From Phymatolithon calcareum (Eukaryota > Rhodophyta > Florideophyceae > Hapalidiales): a DNA stretch of 64,000 nucleotides. This document shows, piece by piece, positions 21,758 to 33,900 of the stretch. The notes under the pieces are model-generated. The model was not told the origin of the DNA and did not search any database. It worked only from the letters and a program-made list of their open reading frames with translations. The translations under genes were made by a program, and so were the position numbers. How positions within the stretch are numbered: the first letter of the stretch is position 1; the number at the start of each line of letters is the position of its first letter. Location: NCBI GenBank assembly GCA_977006965.1, contig OZ345372.1, positions 310,001-374,000 of the forward strand. The letters run 5' to 3'.

Positions 21758-22852
21758 TTTCTGGCTGTGTGTTGGTGGAGACAAAGTCTTCGCAAGGCTT
21801 CGCTAGTCGATTACATTGTGATCGATTGGCGAAACGATGGAGTACTCCAAGAATTGCAGTCTTGACGTCTCGAATGAAATTCAAGCTACTTTTCGCGGTA
21901 CTGAAGTGAAATATATAATCCGCTCTGGTGTAGATCGAGAAATTAGGACCTCTTGTAAACGCTTCTTGTGAGATCATCACGTCCGTGGATGACTTACGAT
22001 AGCACATCATCCTGAAAGCCTCAATGAAGATCGATTGATGATTCCACAGGCATCATGATTGTTTCTATCGTCTTGATACCGTGAAGAATTGAGGGGGACC
22101 GCCAAAAATGTTGTGGCAGTTAAAATTTTAAAGAAGCGGAATTTATATCCTTTCGATTTGTGCAAGAAGTAGAAAAGACGAAAATTGCTAAATTCGCTAT
22201 TCCTCATCATGCTGATTTTTCACAGAACGCTCCGAAGAGGAGATTTTATGCTAGGGAATCCAGAAGCATCGAGTCGAAAGATGACAGGCCTTTCGTAGCT
22301 CGTCCACACCACCAGGACGTCGGCCATGTCAAGCTGGAGGAGTTACAGAAGGGGTGACGGTGGAAATATCTCACATTCGCTACTCACGCCGGCACTTTTC
22401 TCCAGCTCACGTTCTTTAAAAGGGTCGCTTGCGCTACTTTGTTAAGTCGTACCATGGCTACCAAGCTATTTCTCAGAGTCTTCGGGGTAGATTTCAATTT
22501 ATGCGTTATACTGCTGATATCGTTGAGGTAGGATCTATAAAATCTTTTGCGGATGCTTCTCGCACGTGTATTCGGTAACAAGTTGGTCAATTGCGGACGG
22601 GAAAATCCGCACCACTAATAGGCGGGCTGAATGTTAGCTGCTTGGCAGAAACACAGTCGCGCTATCTATTAGATCGATTAAGCAGGCCAGACCGTATCCG
22701 CAAGCAGGCCCACATCACTTATAACGCCGTCAAAATGCCGTGTCGGCTTAAGTGCTGGGCCACTATACCGGCAATGTATCTCCATTTGCACTAATGTCGG
22801 ATCGAAAACAATGCCCCGTCATTAATTCATTTTACCTTTTCCCCTAGTGGGG
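21758..22852. other. Intergenic stretch, nothing recognised
   Basis: It holds the promoter side of the secreted-protein gene. Only short frames without recognised similarity. Confidence 0.4.
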
Positions 22853-23140
22853 CTAGCAGCGATTCGAGGGCCTCAGTTTCTTCCATTCCATCCTATCGTT
22901 AGCGAGTGTGACTGTAGCTTTCACGTCTAGTCCAGGTACGTCACCAAAGATTGACTCTGGCGTTAGTCTGACGCATTGTAGCACCTGGCGGACCAGGCGC
23001 CGCACACCCATTCTAAGAATGTGTCCAAGCCAGTTCCATCGTAGGTCTCTGGCCCACATTACCGCGTGATGGTGGGTGTCCTGGCTTCGTCGGCTATTGG
23101 TCTCTCCGTTATTTTCGATAGCATCTTAGCACATGTTAAC
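22853..23140 (-). repeat. LINE 3'-terminal fragment, copy 1
   Basis: The minus strand encodes LRWNWLGHILRMGVRRLVRQ then LQCVRLTPES, matching the post-RT 'W.GH.LRM' segment of many LINEs. It is clearly homologous to 49475-49775, sharing CTTCCATTC.AT, CTGACGCATTGTAGCA and TCTCTCCGTTATT in order. Confidence 0.7.
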
Positions 23141-23150
23141 TTGAGTCCTC

Positions 23151-24046
23151 GAATCAGAGGAAACAGTGGGCAAGACATTCAAGCTCGCGAACAAGGTTCT
23201 GACACACGTTCCTGCGGTCACATACCTTGGAGTATCCCTAGACCCCGGAGGAGTCACAGATACGCTAATGATGCAACGACTAAAGAAAGCAAGGACAGCC
23301 GTGTACGAGTTGCGTACACTGAGAGTGTTCAAGAAAGGGCTAAGTATACAGATGTGTATTCGGATGTACAAGGCGCTAGTACAGCCACGCTGGGAGTACG
23401 CAATGCACTTAGCGCCCTGGACAGAAGACGTACAAAATGCCGTCAAAGAAGTAGAAGCAACATTCTTCAATCAAGTATTCGGGCCACTGGCCCGAGGAAG
23501 GACGGACAGGCTCCGTCTCCTGTGCCGGATCCAGACGGTCCCACATCGGCGAGAAATGTTGCTTTCAAAATGCTGAGAAGGAACAAGGAGAAAGAACGTA
23601 TGTAGAAACTACCGTGAATGGCAGTACACGAGGAAAGATATCGCCGCGATGGAGACCAGAGAGCCGTTTGATGAACTGTAAAGCATATCCAATCAAACCA
23701 GTCTTCGCAAACACTTCGATCAAATTTCTGGCAATGGAAGGAGACCGCCTAGAATCGAAGCGGAAAAGGAAGATACCATACGACAAGACAAGAGAATTGC
23801 CAGCAATCCTCAAGTTCCCCAACGTGAAGCACAGGCAACTCGCGCTACAGTATGCCTGTGGCAGATTCCCACAGGTGTCAACAACAAGTATGGCCGAAGA
23901 ATTCGGCACCAGAGCCAGAGAGCATATGGAGACCCTTGAACGCACGTTAGCAGGGTACGACCTCGAAGGAGAAAAGCGACTGGAAGCAGAAAAGGCGCTA
24001 GATAGGAATGACACAGTCCCAGTTTTGTACTAATTAGAAACTGGGA
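23151..24046 (+). pseudogene. LINE reverse-transcriptase thumb and C-terminus, ending in a 3' hairpin
   Basis: 23166-23576 encodes VLTHVPAVTYLGVSLDPGG, then MQRLKKARTAVYELRTLRVF and YKALVQPRWEYAMHL. These are the standard LINE segments after the RT palm ('YLGV.L...', 'Y..LV.P..EYA'). After one frame change, 23614-24033 continues to a C-terminal stop (KFPNVKHRQLALQYACGRFP, ...RNDTVPVLY). The 5' part including the active site is absent, as in a 5'-truncated copy. The element probably ends with the hairpin at 24017-24046. Confidence 0.75.
24017..24046 (+). other. Hairpin at the presumed LINE 3' end
   Basis: TCCCAGTTT (24017-24025) pairs with AAACTGGGA (24038-24046) around a 12-nt loop that contains the ORF stop codon. 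3' stem-loops serve as RT recognition signals in several LINE families. Confidence 0.5.
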
Positions 24047-24506
24047 TTGCCTAGAATTTGCTCATTTGCAATAATGTCCACAGAGTACAACAGATCAAGA
24101 CTTATGTGAAAAAGGAAAACTATGCAGTCCACGAAAATTTCATGGCCTGTCAGTAGGTATTGTTCGAAAACATCAACTGGATCGCCAAAAGGAAGAAACC
24201 TTGCTGCACAACATGTGTTCTCTTCTTTTAAAATGAAATGAGTTGTGCAAGTGACGGTTTCAACGTATCAAAAAGTTTGCTTGTTGCCCCCTTTTCTGAG
24301 GATAGTTTGGAGCGCTCGTCATCAATTTCATGTCATGAACGGCAGCGATTTTAGTTTTACTCGTGCACTGCCAAAGACAGAGAAATCAGTCGAGCAGCAA
24401 TTGCGGTCGGTCTACACAACATTTTCCAGATGACGAAACCATGCCAGGGTCCGAACGGACCATCACTGGCCCATGTGTTTGACGATGCTCGTTTTCATAC
24501 CCGGCA
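24047..24506. other. Intergenic stretch, probable promoter of the NSUN2-like gene
   Basis: No gene recognised. Confidence 0.4.
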
Positions 24507-27161
24507 ATGCAGAAGGTGATAAAAGTCCTCATTGAGATCCAGCGACTTTTACTGTATCCACAACACACAAACATGGGAACAAAGACTGGTTCCTTCACAA
24601 TGCCGGATGCAGCAGCGCCAACAGAAGCCATCCCTCCTGAGGAAAGCACACAAGCTGGTGAAATGGAAGGTCCCGTGGCAGCAAAGCGGAGGGAAGGCAC
24701 AGACTATGGTGTAAGCGCTCTCCCCATGAAGCGGAAGCGTAAAAATTACCGAGGGGAGCGTAAGCGCCGCGATAATCGGAAAAGTCGCTACGATGCAGAC
24801 TACGTGGAGAAAGACGAGCGTCAGAACGCTGAGTTTGCAGAGTACTACCGAATGCAGAGAATTGTACCGGCGACCGAACACGCCGAACTTCTGAAGACAC
24901 TGGCCCTTCCGCTTCCGTCTAGTTTTCGGGTTGTCGCACGTGGAGCGTTTGGTGCAAAGATTCAAGGACTTCTTTCTGGAGAGATGAGAATGCTGTTCGC
25001 CGACGTACGGGATGCGAAACCTCCAACTGTTATCCCGTGGGTTCCAGGAGGCAGCTCCTGGACGGTATCAGCACCACGACAGATGCTTAGGCGTGACAAT
25101 TGCCTCAGCAAGTTCCACCGCTTCCTCGTCGAATGCACGGACCTGGGTGCGATATTTCGACAGGAGGCCGTCAGCATGATTCCGCCACTTCTACTGGACG
25201 CGTTTCCTGGATGCAGCGTGTTAGATATGTGCGCAGCGCCGGGGAGCAAGACGGGACAAATCTTGGAGATGTTCGGCATACCAAAGGGAGAACGGCCTCA
25301 GAGTTTGGCTCAGCCGGGTATTGTGATTGCAAATGACGCCGAGATTAAGCGGTGCTGGATGTTGACGCACCAGCTGAAAAGATTTTCGGTGTCCCAGCTC
25401 ATCGTAACTAATCATGATGCACAGTTCTTCCCAAAGGTAATGATGTTTGACCGCATATTGTGCGACGTCCCGTGCAGCGGGGACGGTACACTGCGAAAGG
25501 CGCCCGATATATGGAGAAGATGGAATTGCGGAATGGGAATGGGGCTGCATAGAATGCAATGCTCTATATTGTACAGAGGCATCGAGTTGCTGAAGCCGGG
25601 AGGACGATTGGTGTATTCGACGTGTTCATTGAACCCAATTGAGAACGAAGCAGTTGTGGCAGCTGCTCTCTACAAGTTTGGACCGGATGTTGTCGAACTT
25701 GTTGATGTGCCTGACAGATTACCACAGCTTATACGACGCCCAGGTATGACGGACTGGAAAGTTCGGGACTTGTCTGTAGAACAAATGCCGTTCCTTGGCG
25801 AGGAGGAGATGCATGAGCCGGAGAACAGACGGGAAGATGATGCTGTACTGACGGATGTGACATCAGGTGGAACTGGACCAAATAACAACGGATCTGGAAA
25901 AGGGAATGTTGCCACAGAGAACGTTGGCGAGGTACCAGGAGGTACAGCAAGGGAACAATTTTGGGACGGCGAGAAAGTGGAGAAGTCTCCTTTGAGGGGC
26001 TGGTTTACGAATTACAATCAAGTGCGACCGAGGAGGCGACGAAAAGTATACCCGACCATGTTCCCACCGTCGAAGGAACGAATGGAACGCGGGCTTTGTC
26101 CTTTAGAGCGATGTCTTCGTCTCGTGCCTCATGATCAAGATACTGGGGGATTTTTTGTGGCTGTGTTCGAGAAAAAAGCTAATGCTGAACTCTCCCGAAA
26201 GGATAAGATATTGGCGAACAATGTTCTGAACGGGACGGCAGAAATTGGCGTTCAACTTGGGGAAGCGGAAACAGTTAAGACTACAGGGCAGAAAGAAGCG
26301 ATGCAAGGCAATACATCAGATCCACCTGGAGACGTTGCCGAATCTACAAATGATAATGAAGACTTGATGTTGAAAACAACCGGTGAGAAGGATGGCAACA
26401 TTACGAAACAAGAGAAAGTTGAGCATGGCGACAAGGACGTACGACCGAAAGCTAAGGAAGAAAACAGCAAACAAGAAACTGAGATAAGCAGCAGTGGTCG
26501 GAGTGCTTCGCGTCTTATCATTGACGACCCTCTTATCGGAGTGGAGAACCGCAGCCTTAGTGCATTGAAAAAGATTGCGGACTTTTTTGGTCTGGATCTC
26601 GAGGAATGTCGCGTTGGCTTAATGACGCGGGGTGGAGACTCGGAAACTTTCAAAAAGGTGGTTCTGGTTTCCCCCGCGGTGCGCGAACTACTTCGTATTT
26701 CGCTCGGCTCGTGTGAATCCGATCAGCTTCCCGATCGCATAAAGCGTAACCGTCTGCGAGTGGTTCACGCAGGCGTGACTCTACTGGAAAGAACGTCTCG
26801 GCGGGACAGCCCTTGTCCATTCCGAATAGTCTCCGACGGGGTACAGACGCTGGCGGCGTGCATGGGGAAGCGAGTTGGCGTCCTTGGAGCGAAAGACTTT
26901 GCAAAGTTGGTAGAAGCCCAAACGATGCAAATTACGGCGATATCGGATTGGGAGGGACGTCGAGACATTGACGCCATGCAATCTGGATCGGCTCTTTGCG
27001 TGGATAAGGAACACGGGGAAGTTGGGGCGGTGTGGAAATCGCGGCATGCGCTCAACTTGCTGATGCCCAAGACGGAGAGAGCGGCGATGATGCGCCGCGT
27101 GTCGGTTGGGCAGGACGGAGTGGAAGGGGAATCTGTGCTTTCTACGAAAGGGGAGACATAG
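24507..27161 (+). CDS. NSUN2: NSUN2/Trm4-like RNA cytosine-5 methyltransferase
   Basis: 884 aa, intronless. Residues 1-110 are basic and low in complexity. The Rossmann methyltransferase core spans about 130-470: SAM-binding VLDMCAAPGSKTGQ near 237; motif IV DVPCSGDGTLRK near 320 (PC cysteine, product release); motif VI YSTCSLNPIENEA near 370 (TC cysteine, catalytic nucleophile). The NSUN2-specific segment with RCLRLVPHDQDTGGFFVAVF follows near 535. An acidic/basic disordered insert covers about 560-670. The C-terminal domain (about 675-830) matches the NSUN2 tail with LRVVHAGVTLLER and FRIVSDGVQTLA. The family places m5C in tRNAs and some mRNAs in the nucleus. Translation may start at Met23 (MGTKTG) or Met32. 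All catalytic residues are present, so it should be active. Confidence 0.93.
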   Translation: MQKVIKVLIEIQRLLLYPQHTNMGTKTGSFTMPDAAAPTEAIPPEESTQAGEMEGPVAAKRREGTDYGVSALPMKRKRKNYRGERKRRDNRKSRYDADYVEKDERQNAEFAEYYRMQRIVPATEHAELLKTLALPLPSSFRVVARGAFGAKIQGLLSGEMRMLFADVRDAKPPTVIPWVPGGSSWTVSAPRQMLRRDNCLSKFHRFLVECTDLGAIFRQEAVSMIPPLLLDAFPGCSVLDMCAAPGSKTGQILEMFGIPKGERPQSLAQPGIVIANDAEIKRCWMLTHQLKRFSVSQLIVTNHDAQFFPKVMMFDRILCDVPCSGDGTLRKAPDIWRRWNCGMGMGLHRMQCSILYRGIELLKPGGRLVYSTCSLNPIENEAVVAAALYKFGPDVVELVDVPDRLPQLIRRPGMTDWKVRDLSVEQMPFLGEEEMHEPENRREDDAVLTDVTSGGTGPNNNGSGKGNVATENVGEVPGGTAREQFWDGEKVEKSPLRGWFTNYNQVRPRRRRKVYPTMFPPSKERMERGLCPLERCLRLVPHDQDTGGFFVAVFEKKANAELSRKDKILANNVLNGTAEIGVQLGEAETVKTTGQKEAMQGNTSDPPGDVAESTNDNEDLMLKTTGEKDGNITKQEKVEHGDKDVRPKAKEENSKQETEISSSGRSASRLIIDDPLIGVENRSLSALKKIADFFGLDLEECRVGLMTRGGDSETFKKVVLVSPAVRELLRISLGSCESDQLPDRIKRNRLRVVHAGVTLLERTSRRDSPCPFRIVSDGVQTLAACMGKRVGVLGAKDFAKLVEAQTMQITAISDWEGRRDIDAMQSGSALCVDKEHGEVGAVWKSRHALNLLMPKTERAAMMRRVSVGQDGVEGESVLSTKGET

Positions 27162-28908
27162 ACAGAGCAGTGTAGTGGATTAAAAAATTTTGATCTGCTG
27201 ATTCGCTATATAACGGCGATATGTCCCGCTCTGGGCGCAGGTGCTGATGAAACGGTCGAAATTTCTTATTTAACGTTCCCGAGTCATTACAGGTCGATTT
27301 ATGGCCTCTCTTACTCAAGCATGGACCACTGTCTGCTATTTGGTCAGAACATGTTTTACATACGGTTTGGGAGAGTTGTTGTATTGATGGCGTTTACGTA
27401 ATAACGATAGAGAGCAACTTTATTTTAGACGCTAGACTGCCCAGGAGGCAAGTGAGGGGACGAAAAACTGCAGTGGCACGGAGTGGTCAGCCGAGGGTTA
27501 CATAAATTACAAGGTATTCTAGTAACAGGGCTTCCTGTCTGATGAATATGGCGATAAGGCCCGCAAAGTCGGCTTGACAAATGCACACAGTCAGGAGAGT
27601 CTCCAGACCATATGCGAGAGACTCACGAATGAATACTGTAGTGTGGACAATCGACGCCCTCTAACGTCTTCGACTCTCCAGCATCCTCACAATAGTATAC
27701 ATGCTTGAAAACTGACGAATTGCTGAATCATGCACGAGGGAACGCGTGTCCTGGGGAGGAATTTTAAATTCACTTCAACTTTCTGTTTGCTTCTGACTCT
27801 ACCGTAAGATTAACGGACATGTCAGAGTGCATGATGCGCTCTGAGTGTCATTTGATCACAAGACAACACCTGTGGAAAGCCATACTTGCGTGACTTGATA
27901 GAGCTTCCGAACACACTAGAAAGTCTACGGGAAGACTATTAAGCGTATCACCGTATTGGCCCGCTTCTCAAATAACCTGCGAATTTGTATCGACAAGTCC
28001 TTGGACTCGTGAAGTGTTTGTAAAGTGTTGAAAAGCTCTGTGAACATACAGCATTTCTCTGCACGGGAAACTTTGTGCCAAGGGCAAGATTTAAATCATA
28101 TCTTTACGATGTCGTTCCGCCAGTAAACGTGGGCCTTTCACATTTGATGCTCGCCTGCCTGCATCGAATGCGGACATTGATCATGAGATAAACAAAACAA
28201 AGAGGCACATACTGTAGTCTGTAACACGGCTCAGGACTCGAAGGCGCCCCCGAGCAGCACACTCCTTTCCCGCAAGAGGTTTTGTACGGGGATTCATAAC
28301 GGCAAATGAGTCCAGGCAAACCTGCGGCAACATTGGTCAGTACCACTAAATTTTCTACAGCGCAGCGCAGCTATGGAAGCATCAGGTAGAACGTGGTCGC
28401 GGCAACGAGGTGTTTACAATGCACTAAGGGCATCTTCTTGTTTTTCTCACTAAAATTTAATTCAAAAAATACATGCGAGTTTCTCAAAGGTCCTCAAGTT
28501 AAATCATAGGACTGCCGAACAAGAAACAGAAAGCTACAGTAAGTCCTTGTGAAATTGAACCTTGCATGTCAACAATGACGAGTGTTCGAACAAAGGAGGA
28601 ATTCTGCACCTATGCATAGTTTCCGTTCGACCCAATTGTATAATGAAAATGCCAATGCCAGGCACTGATGACAAACCTTTTTATATCTCATCCGTCCATC
28701 CAAAATCCAGAGTCGAGACGCCGCGGCGTCTCGAGCCAGAAGAGGCCAGTCATCTACATCTTGTCCTCGAATCGCGAGTGACAATATTTAGCGCCATTTA
28801 CCGTTAATTACAATTCACAAAAAAAATAAATGACGCAAAAAGTGCAAAATTGCCTCCACAGCACGTGTCGCAAGTGTGTGTGTTTCAACCGCAAAATCGC
28901 AGCCATGA
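27162..28908. other. 1.75 kb intergenic stretch, nothing recognised
   Basis: AT-rich, short frames only. The inter-gene spacer between two same-strand genes. Confidence 0.4.
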
Positions 28909-30486
28909 ATGGCACTGAGCAGTGGTGGCTCTTCAAATGACCAAATCCAATCAGACGCACTGCACCGTCCCAACCCGGTCTGCCTACCTTCACTCGCCAT
29001 GTCTCGACGAACGCTTGCTGCTCTCTTCCCGCGCGCTTCGGACGCAGTCCGTCCTTCCGACGCACGCCCTACGGGCGAATCCGGCAACACGCGCTCCCAC
29101 GCTCGCCTTCGCCGCCGCACAATGTCGTCCCAACCCCCAGTCGCAGCACCAGCATCCCCACCCGACCCTTCATTGGATTCGACAACAGACGCTGCGCCCG
29201 CGACAACTACGTCGCCCGGCGCTGCCCGCCAATTTCTGCGCCGCGGCCGTACCGTGCTGCGCTCACGTCGGCGATCCGAGCAGCGAAACACCGGTCGTCC
29301 AGCCACTGCTTCAGGGGACCCTGCCGCGCTCGCTCCCCGTGCAGGAGCGCTGAAGCGTCGTGGTGGCGATGCTTCGCGCTCACGACAGCTTCTGCTCCGA
29401 AAAGCTGCCGCTTCCGCGTCTCCGCTGCCGAGTCATCACCGTCCTCATAGCGCCGGTTTCCAGAATCCTTGGGCAAGTGCAGGTCGGAAGGGTATGGCAA
29501 TGCGAACTCGTGCGGGTGGTGCAGGGTCTCAATCGTTTTTCTTCCACAAGGTTTCCCGTGATAGACCGCATGCGGAGGAGGTTGTTGCGGCCATGCTTTT
29601 GCTCGCGGACCGCCCTGATTTCGCCTCTGGTGCGAAAGCTGTCGTGAAGGATTCGCGCGCGCTTGCCAGTATATGGCTTGGACATTGCACATTTTTGCTG
29701 CGTGCGCGCGGGCTAACCGTGCTTACGGACCCCGTTTGGAGTGCGCGACTCGGGCCGTTGGGGCCAAAGAGGGTAGTGCAACCCATATGCGAGGTGGAGG
29801 ATTTACCAGAGATTGACGTTGTATTGATATCCAGCGCGAACTATGACCACTTTGACAAAGTTGCCGTCGCCAGTCTTGCGGATAAGGTTGGACATTGGAT
29901 GGTCCCTCTCGGACTGCGTGCGCTTCTTATCGCGGCGGGCGTCCCGGAAGATAGAATTTTCGAGAGCGACTGGTGGCAAGAGGTGGAGGTGAAGGGCACA
30001 AAGTTCGTTTGTACTCCTGCGCAGCACTGCAGTGTACGTGACAATGCTCTGTGGTGTTCGTGGGTGGTGTTGGCACCGGGGCACAAATTCTTCTACTGTG
30101 GTGGCACGGGCTACCGCGCATTGGACAAGAATATCGACGACTGCGAAAGTTATGAGCACCGGAACACATATGGCGGACCTTCATGTCCGGCGTTTTCGCA
30201 AATTTCAGAGAAGTTTGGCAAATTCGACACCGCCTTTCTGCCGTTAGGAAACTACAAACCCCGAGGAGCTATGGCGACTGTACAAGGCGACCCTGTCGAC
30301 ATGCTGTTCGTGCACAAAGATTTGCGGGTGAGAAGATCCATCGCCCATCGTTGGGGCACGTTTGCATCGACCGGCGGCGAAAGCTTGTTGGACCCGGTAC
30401 GCGCGCTGGAATCAGCCATTATTACTAGTCCAGTCCCTGAACATGAGTTCACATATCTCAGGCATGGGAAATTGCACATAACATGA
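28909..30486 (+). CDS. NAPE-PLD-like metallo-beta-lactamase-fold protein with degenerate metal site
   Basis: 525 aa. Residues 1-230 are Arg/Ala/Ser-rich and may contain a targeting peptide; the real start could be the ATG at 28999 (MSRRTLAALFPR). Residues 250-500 follow N-acyl-phosphatidylethanolamine phospholipase D closely: ASIWLGHCTFLLRARGLTVL, LTDPVW, LGPKRV, FESDWWQEVEV, CTPAQH, LWCSWVVLAPG, FDTAFLPLGNYKPRG, WGTF. The zinc ligands are mostly lost. HxHxDH is SSANYDH (Ser309, Asn311; Asp313 and His314 kept), the GDTGY aspartate is Gly399 (GGTGY), and the last His is Arg481 with His480 beside it. His373 is kept. About 20 extra residues follow GGTGY. The fold is probably intact but zinc hydrolysis is unlikely, so a binding or regulatory role is more plausible. 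The long open frame argues against simple decay. Confidence 0.8.
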   Translation: MALSSGGSSNDQIQSDALHRPNPVCLPSLAMSRRTLAALFPRASDAVRPSDARPTGESGNTRSHARLRRRTMSSQPPVAAPASPPDPSLDSTTDAAPATTTSPGAARQFLRRGRTVLRSRRRSEQRNTGRPATASGDPAALAPRAGALKRRGGDASRSRQLLLRKAAASASPLPSHHRPHSAGFQNPWASAGRKGMAMRTRAGGAGSQSFFFHKVSRDRPHAEEVVAAMLLLADRPDFASGAKAVVKDSRALASIWLGHCTFLLRARGLTVLTDPVWSARLGPLGPKRVVQPICEVEDLPEIDVVLISSANYDHFDKVAVASLADKVGHWMVPLGLRALLIAAGVPEDRIFESDWWQEVEVKGTKFVCTPAQHCSVRDNALWCSWVVLAPGHKFFYCGGTGYRALDKNIDDCESYEHRNTYGGPSCPAFSQISEKFGKFDTAFLPLGNYKPRGAMATVQGDPVDMLFVHKDLRVRRSIAHRWGTFASTGGESLLDPVRALESAIITSPVPEHEFTYLRHGKLHIT

Positions 30487-30939
30487 TGAGTGTCGGAGGA
30501 ACTGGTCGTCATCTCCTTGTCCATAATCTTAACAAAACTCCTCCAGGCTCTTCCAACAGAGCGAGCGATACCAAAAGGTCGTCACTTGAAGTTTTTGGTG
30601 CTCACTTGCCCTTTCTTCGAGAGCAAAGACGCTTTCTTGAGACTTTTAGGTGTCGACATTGCTTTAATCCATACAACTTTTATGCATTTCTTTTATATTA
30701 CACTCTCAACTATATCAACTTAAACTGCACTCCCGCTGAAGATCAGTGTTCGTACTTTGTAACAGGCATTTGTACATAAATCTTACATGGAATTCCAGGC
30801 GGCTTTCTCTGTATACGGTCCTGCATTGAAGAAGACGAGGATCCAACATAACAGCCGTAAGAGCCTAATTTATTTTACAGATCACTACTTCCCCATCCAC
30901 CTGAAATCACACTCTGAACAAAATCGACGCAAACCTATT

Positions 30940-33900
30940 CTACCCAGACTGCTGATTCTGCTTGGCTGCCCATGCTGGTATTGTACGACTAGCACCGCGT
31001 CCACGTCCAGCGCCTCCGCGAGGACTTGGTGGCCCATTCTGTCTAGGCCCCCGCATTGGAGGGCCTCTATTCGGCGGTCCGCGCATACCTCCGCGTCCCA
31101 TATGCGGGTGTGGTCCTCGCATATCTCCATGCCCCATATGCACAGATGACCCTCGCATATCTCCTCGTCCCATGTGCGCGGGTGGTCCGAGCATGTCTCC
31201 TCCTCGTCCCATGTGTGAGGGCTGTCCACGCATGTCTCCGCGTCCAATATACGGAGGTGGATCGCGCATATCCATGGGCGCTGCGCGCATATCAACACGA
31301 CTCATCGGCCGCCCGGACACGTCAGGCATGGGATGATCACGTGGAGCTGGTGGCTGCCGGTATGGCTCGCGCCGTGGCGCGTACTGCCCAGGCGTTCCGC
31401 TACCATTTTGCACTGGAGGCGGGGCATCAATCGAGGGCGTTGCTCGGTTCCAATCAACAGGCCTAGCTGGCGTGCCACGGCCTGCTGCCTGAAGCGGAGG
31501 AGGTACATCCACCACAGGGCGAGCACCATTTTGAGCAGGTACAGGACCCGCGAACGGATTTTGCGCCACAGCATGGACAGGTTGAGGAATAGCGCGCGGA
31601 GGAGGAGCGTCAATGACGGGAGTTGGCCCAGACGACATTGGAACAGATTGAGAGCGTGGAGTCCCTGGAGCAGCAAAAGGCGACGCTGGATATACATGAT
31701 GAGTTTCAGTCCCGGGGCGACGCACTGTCATTCCTTTCGTCATGTTCTTTTTGAACCACTGACACATCGCTTCGACGTTCCTATGAAGAACATCGCGCAG
31801 TTTGTATCCGTGCGTTACGACACGAATATATTCCGTTCGCGGGGTACTTTGCCCTGGAACGTAGGCAATAAACATATGCAAGTCGCGCTTGTCGGACAGC
31901 CCCAGATAGTACGGAATGGCACCAGGCTTGGCCTTCTTTTCAGCGGCAACAACCTTCTTGAGTTGTTCTTCGCCTCCGTTCCTGAATTTTCGGTGATCCA
32001 GACCTTCCTTCAGATTTCCGATAATTGGATGCAAAAATTGCTCTAACGCTTCATCCACTTGCTCGAAAACGTCAGCTCCTATAGTTATGCGAGTGGGATT
32101 ATTGGAATTGTTGGGGTCCTTTTCAACCTTGAATTCAATATGGAAGACATCACGCGGTACGGCCCCTTCCAATGGTTCTAGAGCGGCGAATTTGCTCGAA
32201 AACACAAACGCATCCTTGTTATAAGCACTGGGTCGAATAATTACATCACCAGGGAGAGCATTTCGCAATGTTTCCACGGCATCAGGTCCAGATATATCAC
32301 GGAATAGTCTGTGATTGACAATCGATTTCGCTCGCATTCGCAATCGAGACATTTTCCTCCGACGAACTTCATCGGCCGTGCTTCCGCTCGACTTGAGAAG
32401 CATTTCGGCATCTCTTGCACTTTGCGCATGTGGACCTTCCAATCCAAGGCCAGTGGCCTGCGCAGGATAAGGACGATAGCAGTCATCCCGGACGTTGACA
32501 AGTTCAATATACCCCTGAATCGACTTTGGATCCTTCAGCATACTTGGTTTCGAGGTAAGTCTAGCCTTAAAATGGTCATATTCAAAGCGCAAAATGCGAC
32601 AAGCCAAAGAACTGCCTTCGGTTACAAGTTTTTTCAAGTCTTGTTCTTCAATCTGTTCATCAGCAAAATCGTAGCGATCCACGCTACCACGTACATTGTG
32701 CGGAAGACTGCACATTATAAAGCTCAAGGTGTCCGCGATACGGCAATTGGTAGCGGTGACCTTGGCTCCAACCCGGAATTCCATAGGATCAGCTCCAGTG
32801 ACCATGTAGAACATGGCCTGAGGAGTCGGCGCCACAAGTGACCGGCGACAATCTTTGTACGGACCATAAAATTCCCGGGCGACCAATTTCACAGTTTCGT
32901 AAAGCTTTCCTCGGCGGAGCTTGAACAAGTGCTCGGCGTACTCGTCCAACGCAAGCCTCCGCAACCCCTCTGGTCTGTCCAGAACGGCAGATGTCACACG
33001 CAGGGCATCGAGCTGACCATTTGCATCATTCAGATCAATACGAAGCTGTCCTTCATCATCCCGAAGTGCTTCATCTGCAATCTTAATGGCCACAGCATAG
33101 TGCTCAGGGTGAATCCGCGAATCATCCATTGGATCATAAAATGCATCAGCGTCGTCATCATCCCTGCGACGACCACGACTTCTGCGTTCAAGAATCCGTT
33201 TCCGTAGTTCGACTGCTCTGGAAGTACTACCTCCATTATGCAATTCAGGGTCACGAACACGGAGAAAAGCTGCAGCAGACATGAACACAGTACGGCCCAT
33301 GAAATCTTTGTTCCACAAATGCTTCCTTGATGGAAGCCCTTTGTCGTCTTCGCTGAGTGCCGCTTCCAGTGTTCGAATAAGAGCGTTAGCCTTGTGCTCA
33401 CCCAGGCCTCCGACATACTGCACAAGCGGTTTCGTGTGAGGCAGACTGAGAACACGATTGATATCAACACCGTTGGTGCAAACGGCGCGAATAAGTGCCC
33501 GCGTCAAAGTATGAACTCTTTCAGAGGCTTTCAAAAAGTAGTGATATTGATGCAACTTGAATTTTGGAGCAACATCTCGGTCACTGCATATACCAGCATA
33601 CACGGTGAGAGGTTCTTGAGCTAAACGAGCAAGGGCAATTGCACGTTTCTCCAATAAAGTCATGCCGTCCACAGGTAGTCCTACCGTCGCCCACTTGCAA
33701 TGAGCATAAATCTTTGCCGGCCAGTCATCCACACACATAACGAAAGGATCAATAAACCGATAAGCCGCTGCATCCCCCTGGTTAGGTTGGTTTCTTATCT
33801 GCTGGAACATATGTCGCTGATCTATAGGGACCATGTAGTCCAGTTGTCCAGTGTTGAGCATCTCGTGAAGGACAAATCGGATATCATCCTTCAATCTTAT

